Part shown: positions 18,406-30,047 of the stretch, piece by piece | Layout: each line of letters begins with the position of its first letter | Numbering within the stretch: the stretch's first letter is position 1 | Origin: Leishmania martiniquensis | Lineage: Eukaryota > Euglenozoa > Kinetoplastea > Trypanosomatida > Trypanosomatidae | DNA length: 64,000 nucleotides | Direction of reading: 5' to 3' | Assembly: GCF_017916325.1 (NCBI RefSeq) | Contig: NC_090160.1 | Coordinates: 380,001-444,000, forward strand | Program-made: the position numbers and the translations under genes | Notes under the pieces: generated by a model | Database searches by the model: none | What the model saw: the letters and a program-made list of their open reading frames with translations, nothing else | Told to the model about the DNA's origin: nothing

Positions 18406-19957
18406 TAGGCGAAATAGGCCAAATAGGAACGGAGTTGAAAGGCTGGAGTCTGGTCGTCATACGCACACACTTACACACACACACACGACGCCTTCCCTGT
18501 GCTCCATAGCGGCGATGGCTGAGACGATCGCCGCGGTGGGCGGATACGAGGCGTTTACCTTCCCCTCCCCCCCTCTCCTTCTTCTGCTCGCTCCTTGCTT
18601 AGCACTTCACTACCAATATATTTAAATATATATATATATGCTTGTGCGTTCGCTTGCTTCCATTTCTTGCCTCTCCCCTTTGTGTGTGTGTGTGTGATCT
18701 TTTTGGTGTTGCTGCTCTTCAGGTGGTGAAACGCATCCTTTCAGTTTTAAAGCGGCCCCCCTCCCCTTCCTCCCACACCCGCACACCTCCCCCCTCCTCC
18801 CCGCCGCCCATCATCCCCGTCCTCGTCACCTGCAATACCTACACCAAAAAAGGAATAGCCATCGACTTGCCCCCGTTGTCCCCCCCTCCACCGCCACCCT
18901 CTGTGCTTCTTTCCCTTCGCCCTGCAGCCGTGATGAACGTCTTTCGCAGTCGTCCTTCTCACGGCTGCGCCACGCATGTTGCGCTTGTGTGATGTGCCAC
19001 TCTCTCGCCGTCCATCGCTCGGTTGTGTCTAGCGCTTCATCCTCTTACGTTGACTTTATGTTGTTTTCGCTTGTGTTTTTGAGGGGTGCGCGTACGTGTG
19101 CGTGTGCGTGTGCGTGACTTCTCGCGGACCCTACCTGCTCACCCCAACACCGTCCTTCCCCCGACCCATAGCACACACACACGCACACGTACGCACCCTC
19201 TCTCCTGTCGGGCCTCCCCTCTTCTCGCACCTGCAGTGCCATTTCCCTTGTGTGTGTGCGCGCGCGCATGTTCACCTCTTCATGCTCATCAATTGCGAGA
19301 GACAGAGAGGCAGACGGGCGCACAGACACCCCTGCGCCCCCCCGGGGGGTGTGGAGGGGGTGAGCACAAAATCAGCCACACGCAGACCCCCGTCGGGCTC
19401 TTCTCGGCATCTGTGCTATGAGAGCGTTGGGTTTGGGTTTGCATCCCTCGAGACGCCCCTGCCTCCCTCTGATACTGACCGCCTTCGCATCACTAATGCG
19501 CCGTTCTCTGTCTTTCACGTGCTACGCGTTGCTACTTCGCCCACTCGACGCCCTCCTGTGCCCCCTCTCCCTCTTACCGGCGCGCAGCGTGTTACGTGTG
19601 CGCTCGAAGCAGGAACCGCACAAATAATACACACACATACATACATATGAGAAGCACATCCACAGCCACGTAGGCGTTTCACGCGCGATCACCATCACAG
19701 GCAACACACGCAGTTGCCGCTACATCCTATGCGGTCTCTGTTAAATGCTGCCTGGCATCTCCTCGCCTTCCCCCCCACACACACACACACACGCATACAC
19801 ACGCCACTCCTCTACCTAACGGTCATCCGCACCCTCACCCTTCTTAGATTTGACCTCTGAGTACATTTGCGCTTAGAACTCTCCTCCTCCCGCCTGGTCC
19901 ACGCCTAAACACACACGTCGAGAAGAGAAAAGGCGAGAGTGAGTCCTCAAAGTAGTC
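18406..19957. other. Intergenic region, no gene seen
   Basis: This 1.55 kb contains an AT run at 18619-18640, GT runs near 18680-18696 and 19094-19114, and a CA run near 19784-19798. A polypyrimidine tract at about 19878-19905 followed by AG at 19921-19922 is a good splice acceptor for the next gene, 36 nt before its ATG. Confidence 0.6.
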
Positions 19958-22714
19958 ATGCCTCATGCATCGGTGGCGAGTCGCGCCGACAGGGGGCCGT
20001 CGTCCGCCAGCTTATCCTCCACTGAGCCTCCGGAGGGGACCTCCACAGAACAGCATCCCCTTGTGCGTCGGCGATCAGCTGCCGCCGTCGTCGGTGCGTC
20101 TGTGGTTCCAGGAGCGAGGGAACGCCACGCAGCGCACTGTGCCCGGGTGCGCTCCTTTTTCTCGGAGCCCGACGAGAGCGAGGGCGTAGGCGCTCACATC
20201 ACTCCCCTGCCTATCCGCGTAAAGCGCCAGGCGGCATCCCCTCACCCACGGGGGCATGGCGAGCAGCAGCACGGGGTATGCTCCCACTCCCGTCTGTCGA
20301 GCTCCGGGATCCGCACAGGCGCCGGTACCGAACAGACAACGCCAGCCGCCGTGTCGCTTCCTCCTCACCGCGGAGCGTCACCCCCGAGATCACCTCCCGC
20401 CTCCCCGCCGGCCCTGGCAGCAGCAAATACGTCTGCCTCCTCCCACGCTCCACTGCCCCATGTCGGCTCTCCTCAGTTGCACGCACGACGCACGGGTATT
20501 GTCAAAGCCAGCGACTACCGCTTCTCGTCCCGAGCAATGGCACCACAGCCGGCGCCGCCGTCGCCGCCCGCACCATCTCCACAGCCTCAGGAGCGGCGCT
20601 CACCTTACAGGAATCACCAAAGCACCTCCGCCGTCGCGGAGGCAGCGGCGGCGGAGGTGCCCGCAGCCCCCCAGGCCACCAGCAGCGCCCAGTGGCAGCT
20701 GTGCTCTCCAGGTGAGCACAGGCCCCACAGTGATGGTCATGTGGGTCAGGGCGGTGCTGTCTTCGCGTACGCCTCGGAGGCGGTCGGCACGCTCGAGCAG
20801 CAGTACAGCGACGCCCTCCAGCGTCTCGGCACAATGCACCGCCTCTACGAGCGGCTAGATGCGCACAACCACACCCTCGCGTCGGAGTTGAAGCGGGTGC
20901 GGCAGGTGAGCGACACCCTGCAGAATGGTCTCGCGTTTCAACTATACAATAGTGTGCGGCAAGTGAAGCATGAGATGAGGCTTCTGAAGCAGTACGTCGA
21001 GCTTCTGAGCTCCAGCTTTAGCAATCGGCTGCATGTGCTGCAGCAGGTCGTTGGGGAAGAGCTGCCGCGCTTTCTTGGGCGTCACGACCTTCACGCGTCG
21101 CTGCTGGCGCACGGCGTGGAGGGGATGCTCAAACCTATGGAAACGCGAGTGTCAGTCGGCCTCGTCAGTGGCGGGGCGAGCTCGGCAGAACTCGTCGCCA
21201 ATGCACCTTCCCCCATGCTCGGCGGCGCGGCCGCGAGCAGGCAGTTTTACAGCCCAGTGTACTGGTGGAACGCCATGTCGCCGCATCCTATGCGGCCGCC
21301 GTCCGCCGCAAACGATCCGGCGGCGCCAGCGGAGATGGAGGCCCACGGCGACGCCGATGTCGTCCATGGCGGTGGTGGTACCACCATGGAGAGTAAGCGA
21401 GAGCTTTCACCGCCCGACCAGCTGTCCCTCAGCGATGAAGGTGACAGAAGGAAGAATATTTTGCTTCAATCACCAGAAGATGCACTGGTGTCGCGCCGTG
21501 CCTACAGAGAGGTGCAGACGGCCCTTGCAGATGCCCAGCGGCGCGTCGTTGAACTGGAGCAGGCGTCCGTGAATCAGCAGGCCGACTACGAGAGTCGAAT
21601 CGCACAGCTGAAGGCTGCCCACAGGGCCAAGGTGGCGACGCTGAAGGAGGAACTCGCACTGCTGCGTCGGCAAGGACTGTCAGCGCAGGATGATGGCCTG
21701 CAGCAAGCCGCCCATGCTGCAGGGTCGAGGGGCCAAGCAGGTGGCTTGGTGGCGCCAGCGACCGTAAACCAGCCGACGCAGCTGCCTCGGGAGCGTCGAT
21801 GTGAACAGCTGAGAGCGGCGCGACAGTCTTCTGTGTCTTCGACAGCGTCCACTTCTACCTCCATCGCGCCGCCACCACAGCGTGCGGATGGCAAAGCCGC
21901 CCAATCGTCTCTGTGGGCATTGAAGGATGCGGCCGAGGAAGCGGGGCGCGACGAGGGAGGCAAGTCTACCATGACTAACGATTCGAATCGCGACTATCGC
22001 CGCCATGCTGCGCTCTTGCGTGCCTCTGCGTCCGCTTCCGCCTCGACCACAGAGGATGGCAGCTGTGATGCACGACACTCCATCGATCGCACAGATCGAC
22101 ATGTGCCTTTGGCGAGTGGGAGCAAAGGCGGTGGCCAACACATCCGAGGCACGGATGTTGACCTGCACAGGCCAGACCTCTACCCATCGGCCGACTCGGC
22201 CCGTTGCATTCAGTGTGCTCGAGAGATGCTTGGCTACGAAGCGTGTGGAGGCGAGCGACGGCGGCAGGGGCAACGAGCTCACAGCAGCGGGAGCGGTCAG
22301 CACCATCAGAAGGAGAACAGGGCGACGCAAGAGGCGGCCGGCGCCAACGCCACGGTGCGACGCTCGCTCGCCTACGATCGTCTCATGAAGCAGTCGCATG
22401 CTGCCTCGAATAGTGGGGAAAAATATGCTGCCCATATCGAGAGCACCTCAGCGCATATGCCGCGGCGCAGCCCCCGCAGCCGTCGGCAAGGCACCTGTGT
22501 GTCTGCTCGCGGCGAAGGGCGTGGCGCAGGCGCCGACCTGCTGCAATCCCTGGCCGCTCAGGTTGCTGCCATCGATGTTCAAGGGGGCTCGCGGTACGCC
22601 ACGATCGCGCCTACGCGAGTGCGTCAGGCGCCAAGACGACTCGACGCGAAGGTGGAGCGGGTGGCGCAAGGTCTTTGGGCGCAGGAGTTACTGAAGGCGC
22701 GCAGCTACTTGTAA
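19958..22714 (+). CDS. Coiled-coil hypothetical protein, 918 aa
   Basis: I do not recognise this protein. Residues 1-270 are Ser/Pro/Ala/Arg-rich and probably disordered. A strong coiled coil covers about 275-370 (EQQYSDALQRLGTMHRLYER ... LYNSVRQVKHEMRLLKQYVE), and a second lies at about 516-572 (YREVQTALADAQRRVVELEQ ... ATLKEELALLRR). The C-terminal third is again low complexity, with one Cys pair (RCIQCARE) that is unlikely to form a full zinc site alone. The extreme C-terminus, VERVAQGLWAQELLKARSYL, looks helical. No signal peptide or membrane helix is evident. The overall design suits a cytoskeletal or flagellar structural protein, but that is inference. The ATG at 19958 follows closely on a good splice acceptor. 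Confidence 0.75.
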   Translation: MPHASVASRADRGPSSASLSSTEPPEGTSTEQHPLVRRRSAAAVVGASVVPGARERHAAHCARVRSFFSEPDESEGVGAHITPLPIRVKRQAASPHPRGHGEQQHGVCSHSRLSSSGIRTGAGTEQTTPAAVSLPPHRGASPPRSPPASPPALAAANTSASSHAPLPHVGSPQLHARRTGIVKASDYRFSSRAMAPQPAPPSPPAPSPQPQERRSPYRNHQSTSAVAEAAAAEVPAAPQATSSAQWQLCSPGEHRPHSDGHVGQGGAVFAYASEAVGTLEQQYSDALQRLGTMHRLYERLDAHNHTLASELKRVRQVSDTLQNGLAFQLYNSVRQVKHEMRLLKQYVELLSSSFSNRLHVLQQVVGEELPRFLGRHDLHASLLAHGVEGMLKPMETRVSVGLVSGGASSAELVANAPSPMLGGAAASRQFYSPVYWWNAMSPHPMRPPSAANDPAAPAEMEAHGDADVVHGGGGTTMESKRELSPPDQLSLSDEGDRRKNILLQSPEDALVSRRAYREVQTALADAQRRVVELEQASVNQQADYESRIAQLKAAHRAKVATLKEELALLRRQGLSAQDDGLQQAAHAAGSRGQAGGLVAPATVNQPTQLPRERRCEQLRAARQSSVSSTASTSTSIAPPPQRADGKAAQSSLWALKDAAEEAGRDEGGKSTMTNDSNRDYRRHAALLRASASASASTTEDGSCDARHSIDRTDRHVPLASGSKGGGQHIRGTDVDLHRPDLYPSADSARCIQCAREMLGYEACGGERRRQGQRAHSSGSGQHHQKENRATQEAAGANATVRRSLAYDRLMKQSHAASNSGEKYAAHIESTSAHMPRRSPRSRRQGTCVSARGEGRGAGADLLQSLAAQVAAIDVQGGSRYATIAPTRVRQAPRRLDAKVERVAQGLWAQELLKARSYL

Positions 22715-23599
22715 TCCAACGCCAAGGCAGATTCAAAAGGGGGGATATCATACGGATGCTCTGAGGCCATCCACGACTCAACGGTAAAGGGTGCGCGGGA
22801 CTCTCGCCCTCACTCCATCTTTCATCCTCTCGGCCACTGGTGCCTCCTGCACCGGTCCGTCCCCTGCGTAGGCGTACGAGGGTGGCGTGACTGCGGGCTG
22901 CTGCTCTTTGGTTGAGGCTTCCCTCCAGTGCGGCCGCCCGCGACGATGCGAAATTCTGTTGAGAGAGAAGGAGTAGAAGAGAGGGCGTGGGGGTGGGCGG
23001 AGAGAGAAGGGGTCGAACAGCAATGCCGCGCGGCCATCTCGCCCTCAGGTCACTCGCCTATGTCGCCTTCAGAACGTGAAACTGTCACGCACTCTCACGA
23101 GGGCGCCTGCTCACTGGCATGAAGGCAAACGTGCACCACCTCTCACGCGCCAACCTCCTCTTCGGCAGCCCGCCGCAGGTCAAATTTATGTGGGCGTGTA
23201 CCGAGCAGCTGCTGAGACACGCAGAGAGAGAAGGGAAGCTCACCACAGATGCTGCGCATGCATGAGAGTCAGCGTTGTTTCGGGGACCTGATGAGGAGGG
23301 CCAGGCTTCCCCACTCACTCCCCAGCTTAAGCCGCGCCACTCCCTACGTAATGCACAGGTCGTACCCTTTCGCCTCTGCTCATTCGCGTGGTGTACCTCC
23401 ACCACAACCACCTCCCCTGCCCCGCCCCCTCAGTCTACACGCTCACAGGGAGCACACGCAAGCATTCGAAAGCAAGCTCCGGGCATCAACACTTCTCACC
23501 CCGCCCACACACACACACACGCACTTGCCTCTCTGCGTCCCGGCAAGGGTCAACGGAAAAAGGCGCCGCGAGTTGGGCACACGCTCACGCGCAGTCATT
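22715..23599. other. Intergenic region, no gene seen
   Basis: This 0.9 kb includes a C-rich tract at about 23396-23430 followed by AG at 23432-23433, the likeliest splice acceptor for frataxin, and a CA run near 23508-23522. The frataxin frame is open upstream to 23249, but that extension is simple sequence. Confidence 0.6.
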
Positions 23600-24169
23600 A
23601 TGAAGTATGCACGGCTGCATGAACGTATCGCGCCTCGCGCGATGGCGTTGACGACCACCATCTACCCCGCAGTCGGACTTTCGTCCTCGTGCGCCAGCGC
23701 TACGAAAAGCCGTATGGCCCCAGTGGTGATTGCACTTGCGCGTCGCGCAGCCGCCTCGACCGGGGCCAGCGGCGCGACCACTGCCCCGCATGTGGTTCAC
23801 TACTCCAAGCTCGGCATGGATGGATTCACGGACGTCAAGTTCAACGCCGCCGCAGACGAGCTGCTCGAGCTCGTGGAGACGAAGGTGGATGCGCTCGACA
23901 GCTCTGCGGTAGAGGACGTCAGCTTCAGCGGCGGCGTGCTGACGCTCGAGACGGCAGAGCGCGGCACCTTTATTCTCAACAAGCAAGCCCCTAATGTGCA
24001 GCTGTGGCTCTCCTCTCCCATCTCCGGCCCCCACCATTACGACATGATCACCGTGACACAGGACGGCCAAGAGAAGGTCTCATGGAAGTCGGATCATGAC
24101 GGGCACGACTTGGTGGAGAAGCTCGAGAGGGAGTTGACGGAGGTGCTGGGCGCCGACCTCAAGCTGTAG
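23600..24169 (+). CDS. FXN: Frataxin (mitochondrial iron-sulfur assembly factor)
   Basis: From the ATG at 23600 this is 189 residues. The first 65 are rich in Arg, Ala, Ser and Thr with few acidic residues, as expected of a mitochondrial presequence. The CyaY/frataxin domain spans about 78-188. Its first helix carries the acidic face (FNAAADELLELVETKVDALD), followed by the beta-sheet VSFSGGVLTLETAERGTFILNKQAPN and the invariant QLWLSSPISGPHHYD with Trp136. The last helix is DGHDLVEKLERELTEVL. Frataxin binds the Nfs1/Isd11/IscU complex in the matrix and promotes sulfur transfer during [2Fe-2S] assembly. Domain residues look intact. An alternative in-frame start (Met15, 23642) would still leave a basic presequence. 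The larger frame back to 23249 is not supported because it runs through the splice region. Confidence 0.95.
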   Translation: MKYARLHERIAPRAMALTTTIYPAVGLSSSCASATKSRMAPVVIALARRAAASTGASGATTAPHVVHYSKLGMDGFTDVKFNAAADELLELVETKVDALDSSAVEDVSFSGGVLTLETAERGTFILNKQAPNVQLWLSSPISGPHHYDMITVTQDGQEKVSWKSDHDGHDLVEKLERELTEVLGADLKL

Positions 24170-24907
24170 AGAAGAGAAACGTCGTCCATGAGGCGCCGCA
24201 GTTACACGGCAGGGCGTGTGAGTTGGGCAAGCGCCACCCCCTGCACTCTACCCCTTCTTGCGCTAGCACGCACACACACTCTTTGTGGAGCAAAGGCGGC
24301 CGACCTTGGCAGCTCCTGCCCCCTCCCCCACCCACCCCTCCGCCTTCTCTTCCCGGCTTGTCTTTGGCTTCTTTTTCGCGTCTTGTTTGGAGGGGTTGCC
24401 CGCGCGTTCCTCCCTGCGTCACGTGACTGCCGCCACTGCGACCGCCTCGTCGTCTCGCAACTCAGCGTGGGCACCTCGTTTCCGCCGCTTTTGCCAGTTG
24501 ATGTCGGCATATATTTGCTGTAATGGTGTTCTCGGGACGGTCTCCACGGCCGTCCACTGCGCTCTTGCCACCGCAACGATGCCTTTCCCCTACGGAGCAG
24601 CTTTCCTCGCACGCACACGTGGCAATGGCCTCCCCCCTCCCAGCCCACCCCCCTTTCGCCTTTACGCGACTTCCCTCCCCCCTCTCTCTCCGTGCCCACG
24701 CCATGGGGTAAAGTGTTGATCACTCACCCACACCCCCGTCACACCGTATCCTCCAAATCATCGCATCCGTCGCCACCCTCCACCACCACCCCCTCAGTCT
24801 CACTTCCCCTTGAGATTCTTGTCCATCCGCTCACCGCCGCCTCTCCTTTCCCACCCACCCACACACACACACACCGCTCTCATTGACGTTGCAGAGGCTC
24901 AGGAGCG
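24170..24907. other. Intergenic region with splice acceptor
   Basis: This 0.74 kb is C/T-rich. A tract at about 24838-24860, then a CA run, ends with GCAG (AG at 24893-24894). This is 13 nt before the next ATG at 24908 and would give a very short 5' UTR. No gene is seen. Confidence 0.6.
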
Positions 24908-26881
24908 ATGGAATCTACGGTGTCATCGATTACCTTCCGCGAGACGGTGCAGAGCAAGGGCCGACTAGATGACCTGAAGCGAAGCGAAGAGACGGCCTCC
25001 ATCTCCATTCGGGAGGAGACCACCGCAGAGGAGTCGTCTCCCCAACTTCAGCTCAATGGAACCAATACCGGCGCTGCGCGCGATGTGAGGTCGCAGCAGG
25101 ACGACATTGAGTTTCGCATGACGGACGATGCCACGCTCAAGTCCGAGCGCAGCCTAATGTACCAGCTCGAGGACAGTCGCTCGACGAGTCACCCCCAGAG
25201 CAACGCAAGCCCCGAGCTACTCGTATCCGTGCCGCGGGAAGAAGCAGAGGCCGCTGCATCGCCGACGCCGTTGCGCCCGAGCGGTGCGGCCGCACTACAG
25301 GAGAGCGCCAGCCCCGCCGCTTCATCCAACGAGGAAAAGATCGACGAGTCGGAGGAAGCAGAGCAGGTGCCTGCAACGCAAACCAGGCCTCGTGGCACGC
25401 CAGCAGTAGCGGCCGCTGCTTCAGAAGGCGCACCAGCGAGTGCTGAGGCGGCCATCGGCGATGCCTACCCTCCTCCTCGTCGCCTGTCACGCCGCGCCGT
25501 CGAGGCTGCAAAGACGCCTCGCTCCCGGGCCGGTGCGCCAAGGACGCCGAGTAGCCGTTCGCCAAGCAGCACTTTCCGTCGGCTGGCGCAGCAGCAGCAA
25601 GCCAGTTCAGAGATGCAGGCACCTGTGGTGCCGCCGGCAGTGCCAGAGAGCGCGCGTGAGCCTTCACCGGAGACTGTGACCCTGACTACGTGGCAGCCCG
25701 ACCTCCGCACATCAACCATCAGTGAAATATCTATCGAGGAGGAGCCGACGGCGGTAGAAGATGCGCCGGTGCCCACGCCCGGCGCTACACGCTCAGAGGC
25801 TCCTGGCATGGTCGTTACAGAGCACACGCGGCACTTCTCAGGCAGCGAGTGGGAGCGTGTGGTAGCGTCTGCACTCGACAAGATGAAGCAGACAGTGGCT
25901 AGCGAGGCGGCCGCCGCGCTTGGGGTGGAGTTGCAGCACGTTCAGGTGATGAATGTTGAGGCGACGGCAACGGGCATGACTTGCGTCATCAGCGTCGGCC
26001 ACGCCCCTGGCATGACGACGAGCGAGGTCGATGAGAAGCTGAGCAGCTACCCATACGAGAAGATGATGCTGCTGTGCGACCACGATGGGCACGGTGTCGA
26101 TGATGCCCTTGCTACCTCGAAGGACGCGTCGGCCCTGGATGATGCGCCAGCCGAGACGTCCGAGCGGGAGGCACCAAGGGCTGCCGCCATGCAGGACAAG
26201 ATGTTTGCGAGGAAGCGCAGGAGGGCCAACAGGACGCAAGGTTCATTCAACGAAGCGATGCCGTCAGGCACCCACTCCGCTCAGCCGAGTGCCGCGCTCG
26301 CTCGCAAAGCGCTCAAGGGGCTTCCTGAGCTTCTCATCACGCCGCGAACCTACCAGTGCCGCTCGCCGCGCCCAGGCGCGGAGCGTAGCATGGACAGGTT
26401 GGCCATCCCCTACATGGCCACGTCCCACGAAGCTACCGATAGGCTCGGCCGTAACGGTAGTGGGCGCGTCCCGTTGCACGAGGGCGAATCCGACAGTCAG
26501 CCATTGCACATCCCGCCGCAGCACATTGAGCGTGGTGTGACGCCTCTGGTCTTCTGTCCGCGCATGGCCACCGCGGCACCGCAGCAGCAGCGCGCGATGG
26601 CGGCGCCGATGGGCGATGCTAGCGCGCACCGTTACATCAACGGTGTCGAGCATACAGCTGACACGCACTCAGTCTCGCGCCGTTCTCACTCTCGCTCCCC
26701 GAAGCAGCCGACGCTCTCCTCAGCGGCGAACTCGGCGCCCTATCAGGACGACTATGCTCTCATGACTCAAGGCGTCGAGGAGGAGTTGGCTGATGAGGAG
26801 GCGAAACTGCAGCACCACCGGGAGGACTATGATGAGGAGGACATCTCGTTCACAGTTGCCGCGCCCAATCCGTTTGTGTAA
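24908..26881 (+). CDS. Hypothetical protein with one folded module, 657 aa
   Basis: I cannot name this protein. Most of it is disordered (Ala/Ser/Glu/Pro-rich), with regularly placed short acidic beta-type motifs such as SITFRETV, DIEFRMTDD, STISEISIEEE and the C-terminal DISFTVAAPNPFV. A single compact region at about 308-395 looks folded. It starts RHFSGSEWERVVASALDKMK, continues through LGVELQHVQVMNVEA and MTCVISVGHAPGMT, and ends SSYPYEKMMLLCDHDG. This alpha-beta pattern reminds me of a small domain repeated in kinetoplastid cytoskeletal proteins such as FAZ1, but I hold that loosely. No membrane segment or signal peptide is present. The neighbouring 843-residue protein shares the acidic beta-motif style. 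Confidence 0.75.
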   Translation: MESTVSSITFRETVQSKGRLDDLKRSEETASISIREETTAEESSPQLQLNGTNTGAARDVRSQQDDIEFRMTDDATLKSERSLMYQLEDSRSTSHPQSNASPELLVSVPREEAEAAASPTPLRPSGAAALQESASPAASSNEEKIDESEEAEQVPATQTRPRGTPAVAAAASEGAPASAEAAIGDAYPPPRRLSRRAVEAAKTPRSRAGAPRTPSSRSPSSTFRRLAQQQQASSEMQAPVVPPAVPESAREPSPETVTLTTWQPDLRTSTISEISIEEEPTAVEDAPVPTPGATRSEAPGMVVTEHTRHFSGSEWERVVASALDKMKQTVASEAAAALGVELQHVQVMNVEATATGMTCVISVGHAPGMTTSEVDEKLSSYPYEKMMLLCDHDGHGVDDALATSKDASALDDAPAETSEREAPRAAAMQDKMFARKRRRANRTQGSFNEAMPSGTHSAQPSAALARKALKGLPELLITPRTYQCRSPRPGAERSMDRLAIPYMATSHEATDRLGRNGSGRVPLHEGESDSQPLHIPPQHIERGVTPLVFCPRMATAAPQQQRAMAAPMGDASAHRYINGVEHTADTHSVSRRSHSRSPKQPTLSSAANSAPYQDDYALMTQGVEEELADEEAKLQHHREDYDEEDISFTVAAPNPFV

Positions 26882-27262
26882 GTCGATACGAACGGCTGAT
26901 AGGTAAGGGAAAGTGCCGTCGGCGCAGGCCGCCCCGGGGGAAGGGGATAACGCGTTCTCCCCTGGTGCACCCCCATCTCTTTCTGTTCGTCGGCGCCCGG
27001 TCACGCCTCTCTCCATGCCCCTCCGCTGTACCTCAGGTCTGGCGCACGCACCCACACACACTCTCTCTCTATGCGTTTCTCTCTGAAGGGTGAAAAATGT
27101 GGCGGAGCCCGACGAGTGCCCGCCTCCCCGCGGAGGGTCGAATCGCTCGAAAATGAGAGCGAAAAGCTAAAGAAGCAGCGGCGAGCGGCGGATGGGGCGG
27201 CCCACCCTCCTGATGACGTTCTGTATATGTGTGGAGGAACATCTGGTGCACGTGCATGTGCG

Positions 27263-27299
27263 TATCTATCTATATCTATCTATCTATATATATATATAT
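27263..27299. repeat. TATC/TA microsatellite
   Basis: TATC units pass into an uninterrupted TA run in the 3' UTR/intergenic DNA downstream of the 657-residue protein. Confidence 0.85.
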
Positions 27300-27472
27300 G
27301 CGACAGCGCCTCTCTCTTCTGCTGCCCTTGTCCTTCTGCCTCTTCCTTCCGTTGCGTTGTGCACCCCACTCCTCCTTTTCACATGTGACCGTCAGTGTGC
27401 TGACGTGAGGAGTGACGTGTACGCGGGGAGGGGGGAGGGGTCCTTGTCTCGACCATTTTGAGTGCATTGATA

Positions 27473-27501
27473 CATATATATATATACGTGTGTGTGTGTG
27501 G
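27473..27501. repeat. (AT)n followed by (GT)n microsatellite
   Basis: An AT run turns into GT through a single ACG, the same composite form as at 8717-8746. Confidence 0.8.
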
Positions 27502-29950
27502 TAAGTGATGGGTGGGCGACGGTAGATGGAGTGCTGCAAGGCATGCCTGCGCCTCTGCTCCCTCCCATCTCTGCCCTCTTGCGCCCTTCCCCTCTGTGCG
27601 TGCATGCGTGTGTGTGTGGTTGTGTGCGTGTGCGGTCCCCTCTGTCAGTTTCTCTGTTTCCGTCCCCTTCGCTCCGTCGCCATTTCCTGTACCGGCCCCT
27701 TCTCGCGTCTCGCTCACGCTCTCGTTCCCCCCACCCCCCGAGACGTCTATCCCGCCGACGGCGCCGGCCATCTCTGCATGCGGGTATCCTCAGGAGTTGA
27801 GTGGCTCCCCTCCTCCCTCTCCCCCTTCGCTCTTTCGCGGGGAATCTGCACAGTCCACCTTCCCCCCTCCCCACTCGCGTAAAGGCCCGCAGACTCTCTC
27901 GAGCGCTGGCGAGCCGGTGTGGGCTGGCGGCTGTGCAGCAGAGGCGTGCGGACTCGGCCGCGTTTCTTTTTTTTCTTGTGGCATCCGCCCACCGCGACTC
28001 GCGCCGGTGACTGAGCAGGCACACACAAAAGAAGCGATATGCGCACGCACGCATTGCGCGTTCTTTTTTCTGTTTCGTTCCTTTCGTTTCGCGGCACTGC
28101 GGCGGCTTCAGAGGGCAATACCTACGCGGTGCATGCAGCCGAACCGCTATGGCCTGAGCGACGCGAAGCGGCGTTGTCGGGGGCCCCCGGTACCTTTTTT
28201 CACCATGGCGATGGTGTGCAGGAGGCAGATGCGGTGAGGTCGCACGCGCGTGATGCGCTGACGTTGTCCGTCGCAGAGCGGACCCGCTGCGAGAGGAATC
28301 GAGCAGAAACAACGCACAATCGTCACACCCTCTCTTTTTCTCGTCCCCTCTTCTCATCGTCGATCGCGCGTGAATGTGTGTGAGTGTGTGTGTCTTTGTG
28401 TCCGGGCTGCTCATTGCCCTTCCCGTCCTCCTGCGCTTTGCTTCTCTGTAGAAATGTGTAGGCGTAGATGTACATCTCACTGGCTGGCACGCTCTCCTGT
28501 ATCTCTCTCTCGTTATTGCCTTCGTCTTCAGCGGCCTGCGTGTGAGAATGTGGTGTGCAGATTCTCCGGTAGGCTGTCATTGCACCTCTTTGGCGGGTAT
28601 CACTGGCGCAGTCGCGCGGCTGTTTTCCACTTTTTGTTTTTTTTCGTTCTGCCTCCCCTCTCTCTGTACGATCTCTTCACCACCACCCCCCTCTTACCTC
28701 TCTCTCTCTGTCGACCCTTCCCCCCCCCACTCTCTTACCTCTCGCCTCCTTCCGTTGAGATCCGCGTCTGCCGCGGGCAGCGTTTTTCGTCGCCTCCTCC
28801 CCCCCCACGCACACACACACACGCACGCACGCTTCCCCTTCCTCCTCCGCTTTGCTTGGTGAGGGAGAAGGGGAAGTGTGTGTCAGGGCGGCGGGGCGGG
28901 GGGAGGGGGGGAATGTCCTGTCGTTGTGGCGGGCGGTGCTGTGGCGGCACGCCCTCTCTCGTGTCGAAGCGTGTCTGTGCGCTTCTCGTGTCGAGGTCGC
29001 CTCCCCGCCAGGTGGCCAAATTTTCCCTGTGGGTTGAGGGCGGAACATTTTATTTTCTTCTCAACGCTCGCTTTGGTGCCATCGCGGCGCCAGCCTCCTC
29101 TCCCCCTTCTCCGTTTCAAAGAGAAAGAGCTGAGGTAGACGTGCCATCCGTCTTCGTGGGCAGCTGTCTCGTGCAACGTCAAAGGGGGCGGGCGGGGCGG
29201 GGGGGCACAAGGAAAGTGAAGGCCTCCCCTCACACCTCACTTGATGTTGCAGCATGCAAGAGGAGAGAGCTAGAAGCAATGTGGGGGTATCTTATGGTGT
29301 GTGCAGCCGTCTCGGGGGGAGGGGGAGGGGGAGCAGCGGCCGTACGTCTTCAGACACGGCCGCCGGGAAAAGAAGGGAGCGAGGTGAGTATCTCCGGCCC
29401 CTTTCATTTCCTCACCGCGACTGCCCGCCCTTCCCCCCCCGCCCCCAATCCTTCCGTCTCACCTCTTGCCCCCTCTCTCTCTCTGACTGTGGCAGCTCGG
29501 AGAAAAAAATGTCTCTTGCGCATGTCGAAGAGGCTCTTGTATCAGCAAGTGTGCGCCTGCGATGCGCGCAGCAGCGTAACGTGGCATTGCGCTTGCCCCA
29601 TGCTTCCGGTGTCGGCGCGCGTATCGGTCATTCTCGAGGAGGTGAAGCCGCTCGTCGTCAGCTCCGTCACCCGGCTGGGCGGAGGAGAGGGGTGGGGGTG
29701 CGCTTCACCCGCTGAAGGCGAATGCGCGCTCACCCTTCCCCGTGAGCCCTCTTCTTCATCCCCTGCGAGTCGCCACCATGTGACCCTGTGTCTCCCCATC
29801 ACCTCCTTCCCTGGCCTCATCAGCCACGATACGCACACGCCTCACTGTTGCGTAGTCCACAGCACATACGAAAGGAGCAATCGCAAAGAAAAGGCGCGAG
29901 CGGTGGACGAAACCTTTTCTCGCAACGCAGGACCGCCCCTCGTTATCGTC

Positions 29951-30047
29951 ACAGCTCTCGCTGTTCTCTCTCTCTCTTCCTCCTCCCTTGCTCCCCCCAC
30001 CGCCCTCTCCTTCACCTATTGTAACCCACGCCGCGACCATACCGAAG
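29951..30047 (+). promoter_or_regulatory. Long polypyrimidine tract and trans-splice acceptor
   Basis: About 65 nt of nearly pure C/T (29951-30016) precedes the first AG at 30046-30047, 195 nt upstream of the ATG at 30242. This is among the longest such tracts in the window and suggests efficient trans-splicing. Confidence 0.55.

Noticed and set aside
23249..23599. Upstream extension of the frataxin frame
   Set aside because: It crosses the probable splice acceptor and a CA repeat, and the frataxin presequence is complete without it.
27392..28480. 362-codon open frame on the minus strand
   Set aside because: It is antisense to the array, low in complexity, and spans AT/GT microsatellites.
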